Source: Trichoplax sp. H2 (taxonomy: Eukaryota; Placozoa; Uniplacotomia; Trichoplacea). Taken from it: a DNA stretch of 64,000 bases. The position numbers and the translations under genes are program-made. Shown one piece after another: positions 25,566-40,020 of this stretch. Position 1 is the first letter of the stretch; each line of letters starts with the position of its first letter. The notes below the pieces were generated by a model. It saw nothing but the letters and a program-made list of their open reading frames with translations. It was not told where the DNA came from and made no database searches. The stretch covers positions 124,001 to 188,000 of the forward strand of contig NOWV01000014.1 in NCBI GenBank assembly GCA_003344405.1, written 5' to 3'.

Positions 25566-26289
25566 ACTATTAACCAATTGTCACAAAACAGCTTTGCAAC
25601 AAGATAACGCAATATACGATCAATAAGTCAATTCCTTGAACCACGTATCAAGGAACGATATCTGCACTATCACAAACACTTTTGCTCTACTAGCAGACTA
25701 CACAAAGACTTAAACGCCTCGTATTTTACGTTAAACACTAAGTTGGACAATTCTTCTTTATTTCACGATATACTGCATTTATATACTATTCCTCAATAGT
25801 TCATGAGTCATAGTTAATACAATTAACATTAGAATCATTTACTGAATTAGATATTAATTTTAGCTACTGCTCCCTTAATGCAGACAACAGTATTTACGAA
25901 CATAGACATATAATGACTAATACAGAATAGTCAGATAAGTAAATTACAATCACAATGATTCGAACTGTAAGCAGATGATTTGCATTCCCTATTAGAACTA
26001 TTAATTTCAGTATGTGTATAAGTGTCACTGTCATAAAAAGTCAGTGCTATATTAAAATACAGTATATCCAAATTAGAAGTTAACTAAATAAGGATAGTCT
26101 AACAGAATTATCCTAACATAGTTATTTCTACTGTAATACAGTATTTAACACTGTAACACCAATATATTCGATAATATAGTTATTCCATCTTTTTAATACC
26201 GATTTTACGGTATTAAATAACTCATCTATACAAATAATGGTATTTATTCACATTAACTATCTTACTTTCAAGTATATATCCTTTTATTT

Positions 26290-26500
26290 AAATATGTGAT
26301 AAAGCATCAAATAGAATTCGTCAGCGATGACATTCATACCGTGTAAAATTCTACAATTAATATTATTCAGTTAATTTGACTAATAGATAAGTAAAGCATG
26401 TCTTCTTTTTATTCAAATATGTGATAAACTGTCGAACAGAATCGGCTAATGATAACATCTATACCGCATAGAAAATTACGATTAACATCACAATCTATAT
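26290..26500. repeat. Two tandem units in the foldback loop
   Basis: Two units of about 115 bp share AAATATGTGATAAA, then GAAT.cGtC/GAATCGGCTAATGAT, and CATACCGtGTA/TATACCGCATAG. They lie in the loop of the 2.4-kb inverted repeat and have no coding potential. Confidence 0.55.
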
Positions 26501-26584
26501 CATAGTTCTATCTCCTAACTTTTATATTGTAAATTACAATAAAGTAAAAAATTTTCGGACCTGTGATAAAGTGATCTTCAAAAC

Positions 26585-27055
26585 AATAAATCAAGAACTA
26601 CAGTTTCTTGCAAATTTCACTTTATTACAGAAGTTAGGTTCGTCTAACTACCAAGGACTATCTGACTATCTGATAATCTACTTATTACAGCAAAATTCAG
26701 GATTTATTTACGATTAGTTACAGAATGCTTTTACTGTAACAAATCTTATCTTGCCCATTAAGTCGCAAGTTCAGATCTAAATTTACTATCGCGCAATCTA
26801 TTCATAATTCGCGCGTCTATTTAAAGCATTACAATACAATACTTACGGTACTAACATACTTAGCGCAAATCTATTTATATCTCAGATCTTTATATAAACA
26901 TCTTAATAGATTCGCTACAATACGTACTGTAAACATCTTCTACAAATAGACTCTTACACAATCTTACACTCTAGCTTACAAGTTAAGTTATTCTCGTACA
27001 GTCTTATAATAGTAATCTAAGCTATATTTGGGGCTGCACTACAGGACCTCACTGA
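26585..27055. repeat. Interspersed repeat, copy A
   Basis: This segment starts with AATCAAGAACTACAGTTTCTTG and ends with AATCTAAGCTATATTTGGGG..GCA..ACAG. The same ends and several internal blocks (ACCAAGGACTATCTGACTATCT, CAGATCTAAATTTAC.ATCGCGC) recur at 46535-46845. The two copies have the same orientation and similar order but different length, so this is a dispersed, non-autonomous repeat. The block just after its start, AAGAACTACAGTTTCTTG, is itself nearly palindromic. Confidence 0.75.
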
Positions 27056-27965
27056 CTATTAACGACCTTTTAGCATATTTATTTATGTTAATACACTAGA
27101 AAGCTATTGTAAATCTGCTACATTTCATAATATTCTATCTTATCATCAATGCATGCTTTATTCGATTTTTTCGTATCAATTTATTTAGCAATTAACTTTA
27201 AGAGTACTATGTCATTTTATGGATCCATACCCTTTATATATTTTACTTTCAATGCATAGGAATCCAACGGAACCTAATTTAAATATTTTCATGATACATT
27301 GATCAAATACTGTTACAGTGTTACACACTGTAACATCGAGGTTAGCGTAGAAGTATCTATGCTAGGATAATTTTGTTGGTTTACTCTTATTCAGTGAGTT
27401 TCTAATTTAGATATGTAGTGCTTAAATATAGCACTAGCTTGTATTGCAGTGATATATGTACATACGGCATACTGAAATTAGCAATTAAATTAGGGAATTG
27501 AAAATAATCTTCATACAATTCAAATCACTATGATTGTAACCTACTTATGGTAGAGTGTACTGTAGGCTATCGTGGAAATATTCCGTGATAGGATATATTG
27601 TAATCTGATTATTTTGTATTAGTCATTAGATGCCTATGCTCATAAATATTGTTGTCTTCATTAGGTAGCAGTAGGTAAAATTAGCTTTTGATTCATTAGA
27701 AGGTTTCAACGTTAATATTACTAACCAGGATGTCTAAACTGTTGTAAAAGAGTATATAAATACGGTATATCTTATAACAAAGTTAGTTCTTAAGATTCGT
27801 GTTTAGCGTAAAATATGAAGCGTCTAAGTCTTTGTGAAGTCTACTAGTATAGGAAAAGTGTTCTGATAGAGTAGATATTACTCCCTGATACGTGGTTCAG
27901 GGAATCGACTTATTGATTGTACATTACGTTATCCTTTTGCAAAGCTGTTTTGTAACAAATAGTAT

Positions 27966-28923
27966 CTGCATATGATACAAAGCGAAAATAATCTTAATTT
28001 AATCGCTTAAAATAGAATAAACTACTTCCTAACGGTAATGGTGGAGCTTATAATTAATTCTAGAATGCAACAATCGTGATTTCTTTGTTTAGATTTTAAT
28101 TCTATCAAATAATTAAGACCCGCCGGTATTATTCAATCATTTATAAGAGCCCAAAGGCAAAATATTATATAGAGTAATTGAAGATGTTGTTTGCATGAAA
28201 AAGAAAAACACCATAATAAAATATTTTAGGGGATATTAGTAACTGATACTTATGCTTAGTCACTGTTAAGGCTACTATTGATTGAAAGTTAATTCAAGGT
28301 TAACTTCAGCACCATTAATACTTTTAATATATACTTTATGAATACTTATTGAAGAACGTCCATTTTCAGACTTATGCCGCGATTAATTAAAAATTAATTC
28401 GAAACTAGAGCGATAGTCGAAGGTTAATTATGGAAGCGTAATCATTTCTTGAATTATTTTAATTTAAGTTTATTGGCGAATCAATCAGGAATCACCTCAA
28501 TTTTCAGAATTAAATATTCTTTTTACTTTTGATTTAACTTCTAAATACTTATTAAAAGTGAAGTGATTTTTAAATTATTTCAATTTAAGTTTGCTGGTGT
28601 ATCAATTAAGAATCAGTTTAACTGCCAGAATTAAGATTCCTTTTACTTTGGATTTAACTTTTAAATACTTTTTGAAAATTAATTGATTTTTCAATTATTT
28701 CATATGGTTCTATCAACAGTCTGAAACTATTTTAAACTAACTAAAACTGTAGCCCTTTTCATCTTATATTCATATTACTTTTTAGACAAATATTTCAATC
28801 GGTAATTATTCGATTTCAACGTCATTTTATTGGATATTTCATTAGTTTGATATCGATTAAAAGTATAACCATTTTCCCACGTTCTATCTACCTTTTAAAG
28901 ACTCTTTTAATTAGCATCATTCT
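27966..28923. repeat. Intergenic before KirL-3, with a ~122-bp tandem duplication
   Basis: At about 28436-28560 and 28561-28682 two copies of a 122-bp unit share ATTTAAGTTTa/gTTGG/CTGG, TCAG.ATTAA, CTTTTTACTTTtGATTTAACTT and TAAATACTTaTTaAAA. The rest of the stretch shows no gene. The right end should hold the KirL-3 promoter. Confidence 0.6.
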
Positions 28924-31900
28924 ATGCCAAGATCACCTATGGAAGTACCCGATTTTCAAATTAACGATACCCCTAGAACGCCTAAGAGACGTCACAGTTG
29001 GCCAGCTATTTCCCATCGTTGTTGCAATTTAGCTTGTCAAGGCCATCATCATTCCATTTCGATGCATCCACGGCGATTAATTCGTCATCTATCTCATATT
29101 GTATCGAATACCAGTATTTCACACTCGCCTTTGCTTCGAGCAACATTACAATCCTTTTTATTAGCTATGCTTGCCACGAGCCAATTCATCAAAAAGTGGT
29201 CCATCATCATTATTCAGTACGCTTGGAAACAAATTTGTTTAAACTACGCCGCAGTCTCGGAAAGAGCTGATCTTGAAGGAAGTTCAGCCATTGATGATAA
29301 ATTTGCCGAACAACTTAAAAATGTACATTTTCTAAATTATCAGATTCGATTAGACAACGATTTATTTGGCAATCTTGTACGAATGCCATGGAGTTATATC
29401 TTTGGCCTGTTTGCTGTGGCCTACTTGACCATCAGTATCGTATTTACCATTACATATACAGTAGCGGACATCATCGATTTTGATCTTTCTTATACATTTT
29501 GGTATTGGCTAGTCTTTAGTTTATCAATCACAACATGCTTAGGCTCGGAAAACTTAGATCCTAATCGTGCTCATCTATTATTAATCTTGATTTCTAATTT
29601 GCAAGCATTTATCTCGCAAATATTGCTGGCTTTTGTTACTGGAATTGTTTTTGCTCGTTTCTCTCGACGACGATGTCAGATTCAATTTGCTGATAAATTA
29701 ATTATTAATTCGGTTGACGGAGTTGACTGTCTCCAAGGAAGACTAACACCCATTCGAGCACGATATGGTATCTTTGATTGCCATATAAAGCTATACCTAA
29801 CCAGAGGATATCGTACGAAAGAAGGAGAACATGGTGTTCGAATTACGTAAGTCTTAGCTAGAAGGATAATTCTACTATTTATTACAATTTTTCGTCCATT
29901 TCCATCCCAGTAGAACTAATCTTTGACATATTATGAAATGTAATTAATCTTTTATATCTATCTGGTCCTGAATGACAAGATTAATTGTAATAAATTCTAG
30001 TACGCTAATATGAAAGCTACTACTCGGAGGAAAGATTTTCTATACACGCGATCAATTTGCTCTACTCTTTATCGATTAATGTCATGAAAATAATCTCTTA
30101 CTTAATTAACATTACGACGATTTGTAGTGCACTGTCGTACAAGTCAGAATGAGTTCAGCAATCCATAGAGGATTCTTAAGGAATAAACTAGGTAGATAAA
30201 AACAAATTAGTAGTTGACCATGATGGCAACGGCAATATTACGTCAATCTTTCATTATTTTCAATATCAACTAATAAAATTCATAACTAACATAAATATTT
30301 GATGGGCATCATTTTTAAAGTAGGTTATGACTTATCGTGTGACAGTAAAAATTTCTTTGCAAGAGCTGATTAGAAATAAAGCTACACAGAAAATAGTTAA
30401 AGTGATTTACTGAGCTAAAGTAAAGGGCAAAGCCTTATCATCGGGATTAGTTGAATAGCTATAATAAATGATAATAATGTTAGAAAACAGTATTTTGGCA
30501 ATATAAACGAACAAAATATCGCCCCTAAATTAGATAACAAAGCAAGAATATGTAATCAAAGATCTGAACGTATTGTTCTGGGTAATTTTATCTATCTTAT
30601 CTAGATATCAGTAGTTTTTAATATGAAGTAATCGACGGTATACAGTAATTAATATCGAGTAAAAATTAAAAATTCTTCTTTACACTTTATCATCTCTTTT
30701 ATTGAATAATTATAATGTATCCAGATATGAATTGGTACACTTTTATCTTTATGCTAATCAATCGATCCTGTCATAGATAGATGCCGGTAGCCGAGAGTTC
30801 TTAGGTATAAATGTATCTCTGGACGAGTAAAAATTGAACATTCTTTCTCTATCATTCTATCATCACTTTTATTAAATAACTGAATGCATCCTGATATGAA
30901 TTGGCCACGCTTTTATCTTTATAATAATCAACTGACTCTTCCATAGAGAGATACAGATAGTTGAGGGTTCCTAGATACCAGTGGATCCCTAGACCAGTAA
31001 AAATTAAAAATTCCTCTCTACGACTCCATCATCACTTCTATTATTGAATGGCGTATTCTTCAGATATCCATTGGCGCACTTTTAATTTTTATTCTAATCA
31101 ACTGATACTGTCATAGAAGGGTGTGGGTATTCGAGCATTCTTAAGTATAAATGGACCCTAGTTCTTTACAAGAGAATCTTAATAGACTATAGATAATCTT
31201 AATAATAATACAGTTCTACGACTTAAAATTGAGTACAGTAAATCAATGACGGTTATTGCTTGCCTACTGCTGTTATAGTCAAGGTGTTGTATTCAAAACA
31301 CTATCATTATAGTTCTCTAGTTTGGAGTAAATGTAGTATCTGCCTTCTATGTAAAAGATACATTAATAAACAGCGATCAAAGGAAAATTTTAACTAATAT
31401 TACAGACTTTAGCCTATATTGATCCATATTGATCCGTTAGCACTTTTCTGCTAGGTCAGATATAAATAGAGACTACTTTTCACATCTTTATGCTAATCAA
31501 CGTCTATCGCAAGTTTGTAAGAAAATCAGTTCTTTAGTAAGAGGCCGATAATAAAAAGTAAGATACTAGCATCCGTCCTTAGGGGACTAGTAGTGTCAAA
31601 GATACTACATTTAGGCGTAGAATAGTCGAATGCTATTAGTGAGTAATTTAGGGACGATAGCTGCTGTAGGCGATAATGTATGGCGCCTGGGTAGGCGGTG
31701 TTATGTATTATGAGAAATGGAGCAACTAGCATATAATCAACTACAGTGCACTATAGGCGGTATCAACATATCTCAGCAGTTATAATGGAGGATATAAAAG
31801 ACTGATCCTTTAGGAGTACATTCAACCTGAGATCTAGCTGTGTGCCGATTACATGTCTAGGTTTTAATGCTATAATACTCAACAATAATTAAGTAATAAA

Positions 31901-34900
31901 CTGCTTCTGTCTGCTAATAATGGAAGATAATTTATTGAGAAACTTCTCTATGGTAGAGATAGAAAATAGTACCGTACTAACTACAAAATTATAATTCATG
32001 AAAGTAAAGAGTGCATAAGCGTAAATGAAGCACTAATTTAGTGCAGGAGGACTTACTATACTGGAAAATTTTTATAACCACCGAAACGCTTGAGTTCTAG
32101 CCTATAAACGTTGATATCTTGACTAGCGTTCTCGTCTGTACCACTAATTTATATATTGCAGTTGAATATAAAATTAATACTATTAAATATAGGGTCGCGG
32201 ATCCCTTATATTAGATATATAAATATAGAATGGCTAAATTCCCATTTAGTTTGAGGAGACTAAAAGGAGTAAAATTAACCAGCTATTTTACTAATATCCA
32301 TCTGTAGTAAAACTGAAATCAAGAAAATGCCAGTGGATAGGAACAACTAGTTATAGCAATATTTTAGGAGTCCAATGTCCAAGAAAGATACAATAACAAT
32401 TAACGAAAAGACTTTACTTTTATATTGTATATTAATTCGTTGAAGGCTAGGGTAGATGAAGTAATTCATGTAGTACTTGGTTAATTAAAGAGCAAAATCC
32501 GTACACTTGTTGTATAAACTACAATTCTTTAATTAAATATCCATCATTTTACGTTATTTAATTGAAAAAATAGGTTAGTAAACATCGATTAATCACTAGA
32601 GGATATCTAATTCTTAGTTTAAGTGATAGAATACGTATATCAAAAACACATTATCTAAAAAGCTACTGAATTTTACTATACATTTATAAAAATACCAGTA
32701 TCTAATTCTAATTTTAATTCGTTCAATATTAAAGTAAAATTGCAATATCTCACCGTATAAGATTGTGTTTGTTTAAACTTCTACAGCATTCTTTTCAATC
32801 TTCTGTCATATTATAGTAGAGTATTTTCAGTACCAAAATTAGTTGATTAATAGTGAGCCATTCCAGTAGAATCTCAAGAAAATAACACTGATCCTATCCT
32901 GTCATGGTTTGATATGAAATCGTGCCCTAAATTTTCAATGAGAGATTACAGTAATTATTTATTGAAATGCAATTCTTTGTACACCCATACTATTGTCTAT
33001 CAGATGAATAATAGTCGAAGCAATATCTAATTAGTCATCTAAAATTTATCTAAATACTCCAAGTATTACAATCTCACCATCTTATGAAATTACAAAAATT
33101 GGGCCGTCACTGTATTGCATAAACTATAGCCTCTATGGGCTAAAAAGATTGATATTAGCACGAAGATGCTAACTTTTTGAACAATAAGAATATTAGAATA
33201 CTTTAGATTGCTCTACTTGATAGTTACAATGAAGTCTTCTATGCAAAATTTCCAATTAAAAATTAGTCTACGTGACCTATAACAACTTTTCCAAGGTGAT
33301 ACGTGACCATTAAAATCATTTTTACATTGCTCTGTCATTTAACCGTAATGATGAGGAAATCAATTTGGAATTGCCAGCTAGAATGATCTAAGACAGGTTG
33401 TCATGTTCGAAATTGATCTGTTAATAAATGCACTTGAATTATCACAAATGAAGCCATATGGTTATTTTTATACTAACTGCGATAATGTAGTTAAATACTA
33501 GTAATAAGATTTTTAGATTGCAGCAAAAGTTCATATCCTTAAAGTAATCTCAGTCTGATAATGATTTCTTTCTACTCCTTTTCAATACAATTTAAACTCT
33601 CGTAAGCTATGCATTCACTACTATGTAGAACGAGCATATTTCCACTATTGAAGGTCATAGGCAGACTAGATGGTGCCCAGAAGGGGATCCCTTCGACGTG
33701 ATAGGAAATCTTGATTACTCCTTTTTCCTAGAAGCAGGGTTTATATTTATAGGTCATCATATTATTATTAATTTACCAAATACGTGACCAATAAAATCAT
33801 TTTGACCGCTTCCTGTTTGATCGCTTTGAGGATAGAAAATGTCAACGTGTGAAGGTAGAATAAGATTAGTCACTGTATAATTAATTACTCTAGTGCAGCT
33901 TGGAGTTTAACCTTAAATGAATTCAATTATGCTAAATGGAAAATTAGTAGTAACTATTCATATTAGTTCCAGGGGTACCAGTGAACCTGCAATCACGATT
34001 ACCATATGCGAGAAAGAAAGATACAATAGGATTAAACAGTGTATAATTAATTACTTTAGTGCGGCTTGAAAGCTTAGCCCTAAATGAATTCAATTATGCT
34101 CAGCGGAAAAACTTACAGTAACTTTTATTTCAGTTTCGGTGATAGTAGTGAACAAAAAATTACGGAAATCATACATGAGAAGGAAAGGCAAAACTTTACT
34201 TTCAATTTAATCTTAAAATCGTAATCACATTCTTCGAATACTTTCTGTTGTTTCTCTAAGTTGTATTCTTAGTTTTAAAAATCTTGCATTAAGAAAGGTA
34301 GTATACGTTGATGCTATCATTAGATTATCCTAACCAGATTAGAGTATCGATATAGCTATTGCATATCGAATTACCTCAATTGGATAACTTAAATTATTTC
34401 TAGAAACGGGTCCAAAGTCTATTCTATTAATATTAATTCGAGTAGTACGTGACTAGCTAAATAATTTTGATATAATGTCTGAACTTTAATACATAGAGGG
34501 AATTAGTGGGAATCATGAATGGATTATGTTATACGAGTTTTAGGAAAAATTGCCACAATAAGAGCGCACTAGCATTTCGCACTCCAAAATGATCTAATGA
34601 CTTTAAAATAATGACGTCTGAGGAAATAGCATTTAACAGCTATAACCTGCCTATTTGGTCAATGATGAAAATTCAATATGAAAACGAAAGAAATATACCA
34701 ATCCACTACCTGTACAAAATAAAAATGATCTAGAAATTTCATTATAATATTTGCTGGCAGGTATCGCTTTGAATGTTATTTCAATATATATCTACTGCGA
34801 ACAAAAGAAAATCAATGCCATTAATAAATAATGCTTGATTACGATATAGAGATGAAATATTCCTGTATAAAATGGATATCATTAAGCACTCTAAGTGCTC

Positions 34901-37129
34901 CACCTATCCTTTATGTGGGTCCATGGTCAATTTATATCAATTGGCAGACTACATGACCGTTAACTTATAAAGCCATTTCGCCATATTGTCTCTACATAAT
35001 GATAGACGATTTCAAAAGAATCATTCTATATTATTTGACATGACTGTAATATTAAGGAGGGCTATCCAAATTACCTGCAAAATAACTTGATATCATGTAA
35101 CCCAATTTAGTGGCTGGTTTATGTCAGTTTCAGAAATACTGACATTTGCAAACAAGAACAATACAATATGAAATTGAAAGGAGAATAAAAGAAGCATATT
35201 TAAAATATTATAAAATTCCCGATATCATGTCTATTCCTGACAATAGCGTGTTGTTAATATAAATTAATTACGGTTCAACTATATTGTGGATATAAATATA
35301 CAAGGTATAAAATCGATGAAATTAGGTATTTAACATAGTATATTAGTATATTTGAACTCTTTATAGTAGTATTTCGTCTCAAAATCGCCTATTCTAAACT
35401 ATAGTAATCAATCTGCGAATTTTATATGGAATGACAAGCTTCTGCGTTGCTTTTTGAACCCTATTGAATGCGTGAACTCTTTTTCAGGTAGATGTAATTT
35501 ATCTTCCCTTAATTTGCTTCATCAAAAGGAAACACTCTTAAATTTTGAGGATCTCAAATAATCAGAGCTCTCTCTACTCCATTTTAAAATCACTAGTTGA
35601 TTGGATGGACAAGTTTTATGTTACAATTTAAAATAGCATTAATTAATAAAAACATTCGACGGATCTAATCGAACAAAGATCTATTCATTTCACTCAATAC
35701 AATTACTTTTTGCTCTTTATATGGTATCCCTAATGATCGATAAACCCCTTGGAGTATAAATTCTTCTTTAATTATCTTTATGAAAGCCTTCTAAGTCGTT
35801 TTACATTCAAAATTGTTAGTTGCAAATGGAGTCACGTAGTAGAAGGAAAGGAGATTTTAGGTCACGTACCATGTGACACCTAGTGGGATAGAATTCATCG
35901 TTTTGTCACCTCAAGGCTTAAATGGCGTGAATTCTTTTCCATGAATAGACAGTAATTGTAATAGTAGCCTTACTTGCACACTATATAGCGACTGGATCAC
36001 TACGAAAACGATTAGCGACAATGAAGATCGATCATGATATATATCCACATCTCTTTCCATATTTATTCTTGTTTTATTTCGGGTATCCTAAGTTAGTAAG
36101 AATATTACTTGCATGTATAGTATAGTAACAGTATAACTGGAATAAAATATCAGTATACTTACAGGAAGTGAAAGCTAAAACTGACTACAATATTCTATCA
36201 TCCCTAGTCGATTTCGTTCCTTCATTTAGTCATTCTACTGTTTATTACTGGTATAGATTAAACTACTAATATTCTAATAGAGTAACGGAACTTAACCAAT
36301 CGGACTATTCCATCGTTATATATTTATTTTCTCTTTTAAGCTTCTTGATTTAATATTGTTAGACTAACTAATTTTTCAACTCAGTTGCAATGCCGATTGT
36401 AAGTTAATTCAGGTATAGCTAGAATGGATTATCAATTTCTATTAAAGTATCAAAGATTAAAGGCTGCTAGTTCCAATGCCACTGATAAATTTGAGCGATG
36501 ATAAATAGTTACCTTCAGTCATTGCAATTGCTTATATCAAACTGAGATCTAGACTGAATTAATTTATGAAACAATTTATCTAGCTTATATTTATAACTAA
36601 TCGACGGGGAATATGAAAACATAAAGTAATGAAATATTATTTTAATTGATATCAACCTAGGCAGCTACCTTTAGTTAGTGATAACTTCCCTATTCTTGCA
36701 TTGATGGTCAAGTTTACCCATCGACTAGATGAAATGAGCGAGCTTAAGAAAGCAATGATGGATCCTAATGAAGATTTTGGGTTAATGGTCACTATCACCG
36801 GTGCTGATGCTTGCACCTTAAATCCAGTTTTGGACGTTGGCCGATATCGTCATGAAGATATCATAAGGTGCAATCTTTTTTACTATTTACTTCGTCAATT
36901 TGAAGCATGATGATAGTATTACCTAAACTAGGTGAATTATATACGGTTGCATTACTCTAAATAGTTCGTTATATAATTATCCATGTCTAGGAATTATCAT
37001 TTTATTGATATGATAGAAAGAATACGCATTGAAGCCGACAGCAATGATCATGAACTTTACGTGGATTTTAATAAATTAAACCAAGTTATTTCGCTAGATA
37101 AGGCGGAGGAAGAATTAGCTACTGATTAA
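28924..37129 (+). CDS. KirL-3: Kir-fold channel with filter CLGSE and a 6.8-kb first intron
   Basis: Exons 28924-29846, 36661-36867 and 36991-37129 join in phase to 422 residues. The N-terminus has RRHSWP and a His/Cys-rich stretch at about 31-48. A hydrophobic segment (KKWSIIIIQYAWKQICL) precedes SERADLEG. The pore reads LVFSLSITTCLGSE, with C205 L206 G207 S208 E209. TM2 has LQAFISQILLAFVTG and ends FARFSRRR. The C-terminal domain has GVDCLQGRL, TKEGEHGVRI, VKFTHRLDEMS, DACTLNPVLDV, FIDMIERI and VDFNKLNQV. In the other five genes intron 1 is 220-370 bp; here it is about 6.8 kb. Splice phases fit exactly (AC|G gives Thr), and no remnant exon 2 after 29846 or exon 1 before 36661 was found, so one gene with an expanded intron is preferred over two broken ones. 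The 5' exon and the 3' exons are each certain; their joining is inference. Confidence 0.78.
29847..36660. repeat. Expanded KirL-3 intron 1 filled with decayed tandem repeats
   Basis: Three units of 168-170 bp start at about 30657, 30825 and 30995 (AGTAAAAATT.AA..ATTC, then TCATC.CTTTTATT and ATATGAATTGG..CAC) and run to about 31145, with a partial unit near 31480. A pair of ~160-bp units lies at 33866-34020 and 34026-34190 (TATAATTAATTACT, AAATGAATTCAATTATGCT). A looser element with a CGTGAC..A...AAATCATTTT core recurs near 33301, 33781, 34447 and 34952. No open frame or Kir-like exon was recognised in the intron. Confidence 0.65.
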
Positions 37130-40020
37130 ATAGAATCACACTTTTTATCATTCACAAGTTAATTATTCCAGTTTTGTCTTTATGAAATGCTAAAATAACT
37201 TAATCACATCGACATGTAGCTTAAAATCATAGCTTAATCTAATAATTCAAACAACGGACAGAAAAACTTTTCTGCTCTTAGTTACTTTAATACTCTTTGT
37301 TTTATCCTAGATGAATAATTTTTAGTAAATCATTACTCTATGAAATTCTTAACATTAATGATGTTATTGCTCTCAATGCTCTTATATGCTCGTATAACCA
37401 ACATGCGAAATCATCGAAACTAGTGGCAATGGAGACTAACCATATATTAAACATGGCATAAAAGACAAAATTCACTTAATCTTGATGAAAATTGCTGCTA
37501 CGGAGATACAATGCTACATGCTCATCTTACACAATCATCGCGTGTAATACTTATAGATTAAACCTATCTTTGATTAGAGTATAGATAGTAGTAACAATAT
37601 TTATAGCGATTTGAGTAATTAAATTAGCAAGATTAGTAAATTGAGCTAATCAGTAGATAATTAAGACGATGGAATATTACAAAGTTATGGCCTATTTAAT
37701 CATTTCATCTCCTACAAGCATTATTAATCAAATTCGGTTTAGTTACGTCCTTAAAAAAGAAATATAAGACTTTTAATACAACAGAATGTTTAGTCGTATG
37801 GTAGTCAGACCACCATAAATTAGCCAGGCAAATTGAGATAATCAGTATGCAATTAAGACGATGAAATATTACAAAGCTATGGCCTATTCAATCATTTTAT
37901 CCCCTACCAATATTATCAATCAATTTCGGTTTGGTTACATCTAACAAACAGAAGTATATGACTTTTAATGCAGTAGAATATTTAGTTCTTATGGTATTAT
38001 ATGGTACTCGGACCATTATACAATCCAAATATGCTGTTACGTCGCTCTATGCAGTTTTAATGCAATAGTATAAATATATCCTACAAGTAGACGCTTATAT
38101 TAACGGTATGCAAAGGTATTACCAAGGTTCAAATAATATCCACCAAACTTTATTCAATAATCGTGCATTTAACCTATAGTCAGAAGTATAGATTGTTCTT
38201 TTAGCTGTCGCACTATAAAATACTTTTAGTTACTGTAGTATTCCTGTCTCATCATTCTGTAGACCGCTAATATTAACGTAGATCAAGGATTGATATCTAG
38301 ATAGGACTAGTGGAAGATAATTTTAGGTGATTGTCCGATTCTCTCGTACTGAATAGGCTGTTATTAACAAACAAGTTGATTACTAATCGATTTATACTGT
38401 GTTACCATTGAGTTGTTCCTCGTAGTACTAACATAGAAGTAGATTACCGATTGATCTTCCTTACCAATTATACATGGTGTAACGTACTAACGATAGCAAT
38501 CTTGTCTGATAATGATCGTATTCCATTGCTCTATACTGTATGCTAATAATATTAATATGAATTGTACTATTAATAGGCAATAGTATGGAATTATAGCAAC
38601 AATGATAATGTTCATGATTAGTTCTAAATTCTTGTTATGCTATAACACTATTTCATCTCTCTACCGATGACTGATATTCGTGCAAGTTTTATAAATTATT
38701 GATAAAAGAATTTTGATAGTAGCTATATTCACAATTTGACTGTTTTCCTATCCTATTGTTTTAATTCTAACTAGATTGAACAATAATAATATCTAGTTAG
38801 ATCATATTTCAATGCAAAAGATTCTATAGGTAATTAAATCTAATTTCCTTGCCATGGAAGCAATAACTAACTTAACAATTAGCCCAATATTATATGCTAT
38901 CAATCAAATTAATCGATTCACTGCCTAATATAAATAAATTTAATCCAACGTATCTTTATAGTGTTAATAATATGCAGACTGTCCTAAAGTGACAATTGAT
39001 GTTAACACTATTTCCAATTCTTTCATTTGTTACAGTATCTGTACATATATAGAATTTAATCTGTAACTTACACAATTGTTGGCTTTGCAAGAGTGATAGA
39101 GGTCTAGCTACCAACGGAAATGAAAATGTAATATAATACTTTGCGATACGAATTTATAGACTTTATCCTAAAAGATATACCGACAATATCGATGATCTTA
39201 ACGGTCAGAAATTTGATTGGTAAATTGGTAATAACGATAGAATATCACACTTTTACAGTTAATTTTTGAAATTCTTTTAGCAGGAGCAGTTTATCAATAA
39301 ACCATCATCAATATAAGCCTCTATTATAATATAAGGTGATTGTATATAATCAAAAACTAGGGCCTTGATTAATACTGAATCTTTAAATAATCATTCTATT
39401 TATAGTTAATGTCTTTCGAAAATAATATACATGTGCATCGGATGACATTTCGTGTCTAAGTTTGATTTAATTTCATAACTTAACGTTCATTATGCTACAA
39501 TTTAGTGGTGACAGAATGTTAATTTCGAATCTAGCCATAAAAACTCAATATGCCATACTTATAAGAAATTAAATTTGAATTTAAAAGTGGATTAATGATA
39601 ACTTATACCGTAGTAGAGAACTTGAGTCATGAAACGGAGATGAAGTTCAAAATAAAAAGATTTGCTAATGTTACTACACGATCAATAAACTCCATAGACA
39701 GACGAGAAAATCGAAACTAATTTAGTAAAAGCCAGACGATTAGATAGTATAAGTACAGGATTATAGATCAGACACTAATATTAAAATTTTAATTCTATAA
39801 ATCTGTAGGAAGGTGTAATGTAACTTAGTATTGTGATTGTAGACTGTTAGCCATGTGTAGTATAATGTACGGTAGATATTTATCCTAAGAGATATTTGGT
39901 AGCTGTAACTATAGACTGTAGTGGTAGAGACTCTATGCTAGAGTACAGATGACTATATACAGTAAGCTGTTGAGTTACTAATATGGCTATAGGTAAAAAT
40001 AGAACTGTAAATCATATATT
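37130..40020. repeat. Intergenic after KirL-3 with a ~195-bp tandem duplication
   Basis: At about 37629-37820 and 37823-38010 two copies of a unit share ATTAAGACGATG.AATATTACAAAG.TATGGCC, CAAT..TTCGGTTT.GTTAC and GACTTTTAAT. The rest of the 2.9 kb shows no gene and no obvious mobile element. Confidence 0.6.

Larger units (their letters stand above)
25570..27965. repeat. 2.4-kb inverted repeat (foldback) with ~600-bp arms
   Basis: The left arm (about 25570-26160) and right arm (about 27310-27965) are reverse complements at moderate identity. The outer ends share ACAAAACAGCTTTGCAA and, a little further in, CAATAAGTC followed by GAACCACGTATCA. Further in are TTTGTG..AGTCT.CT/CACAAAGACTTA, GACAACAGTATTTA/GACAACAATATTTA, TAATGACTAATACA and AATTATCCTA. 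The loop (about 26160-27310) has its own repeats but no long open frame. This is the shape of a foldback or non-autonomous DNA element, or of an old inverted duplication. No clear target-site duplication was identified. Confidence 0.8.

Noticed and set aside
28847-29270. Short open frames overlapping KirL-3 exon 1 (28847-29032 and 28998-29270)
   Set aside because: They are alternative-frame shadows of the channel exon.
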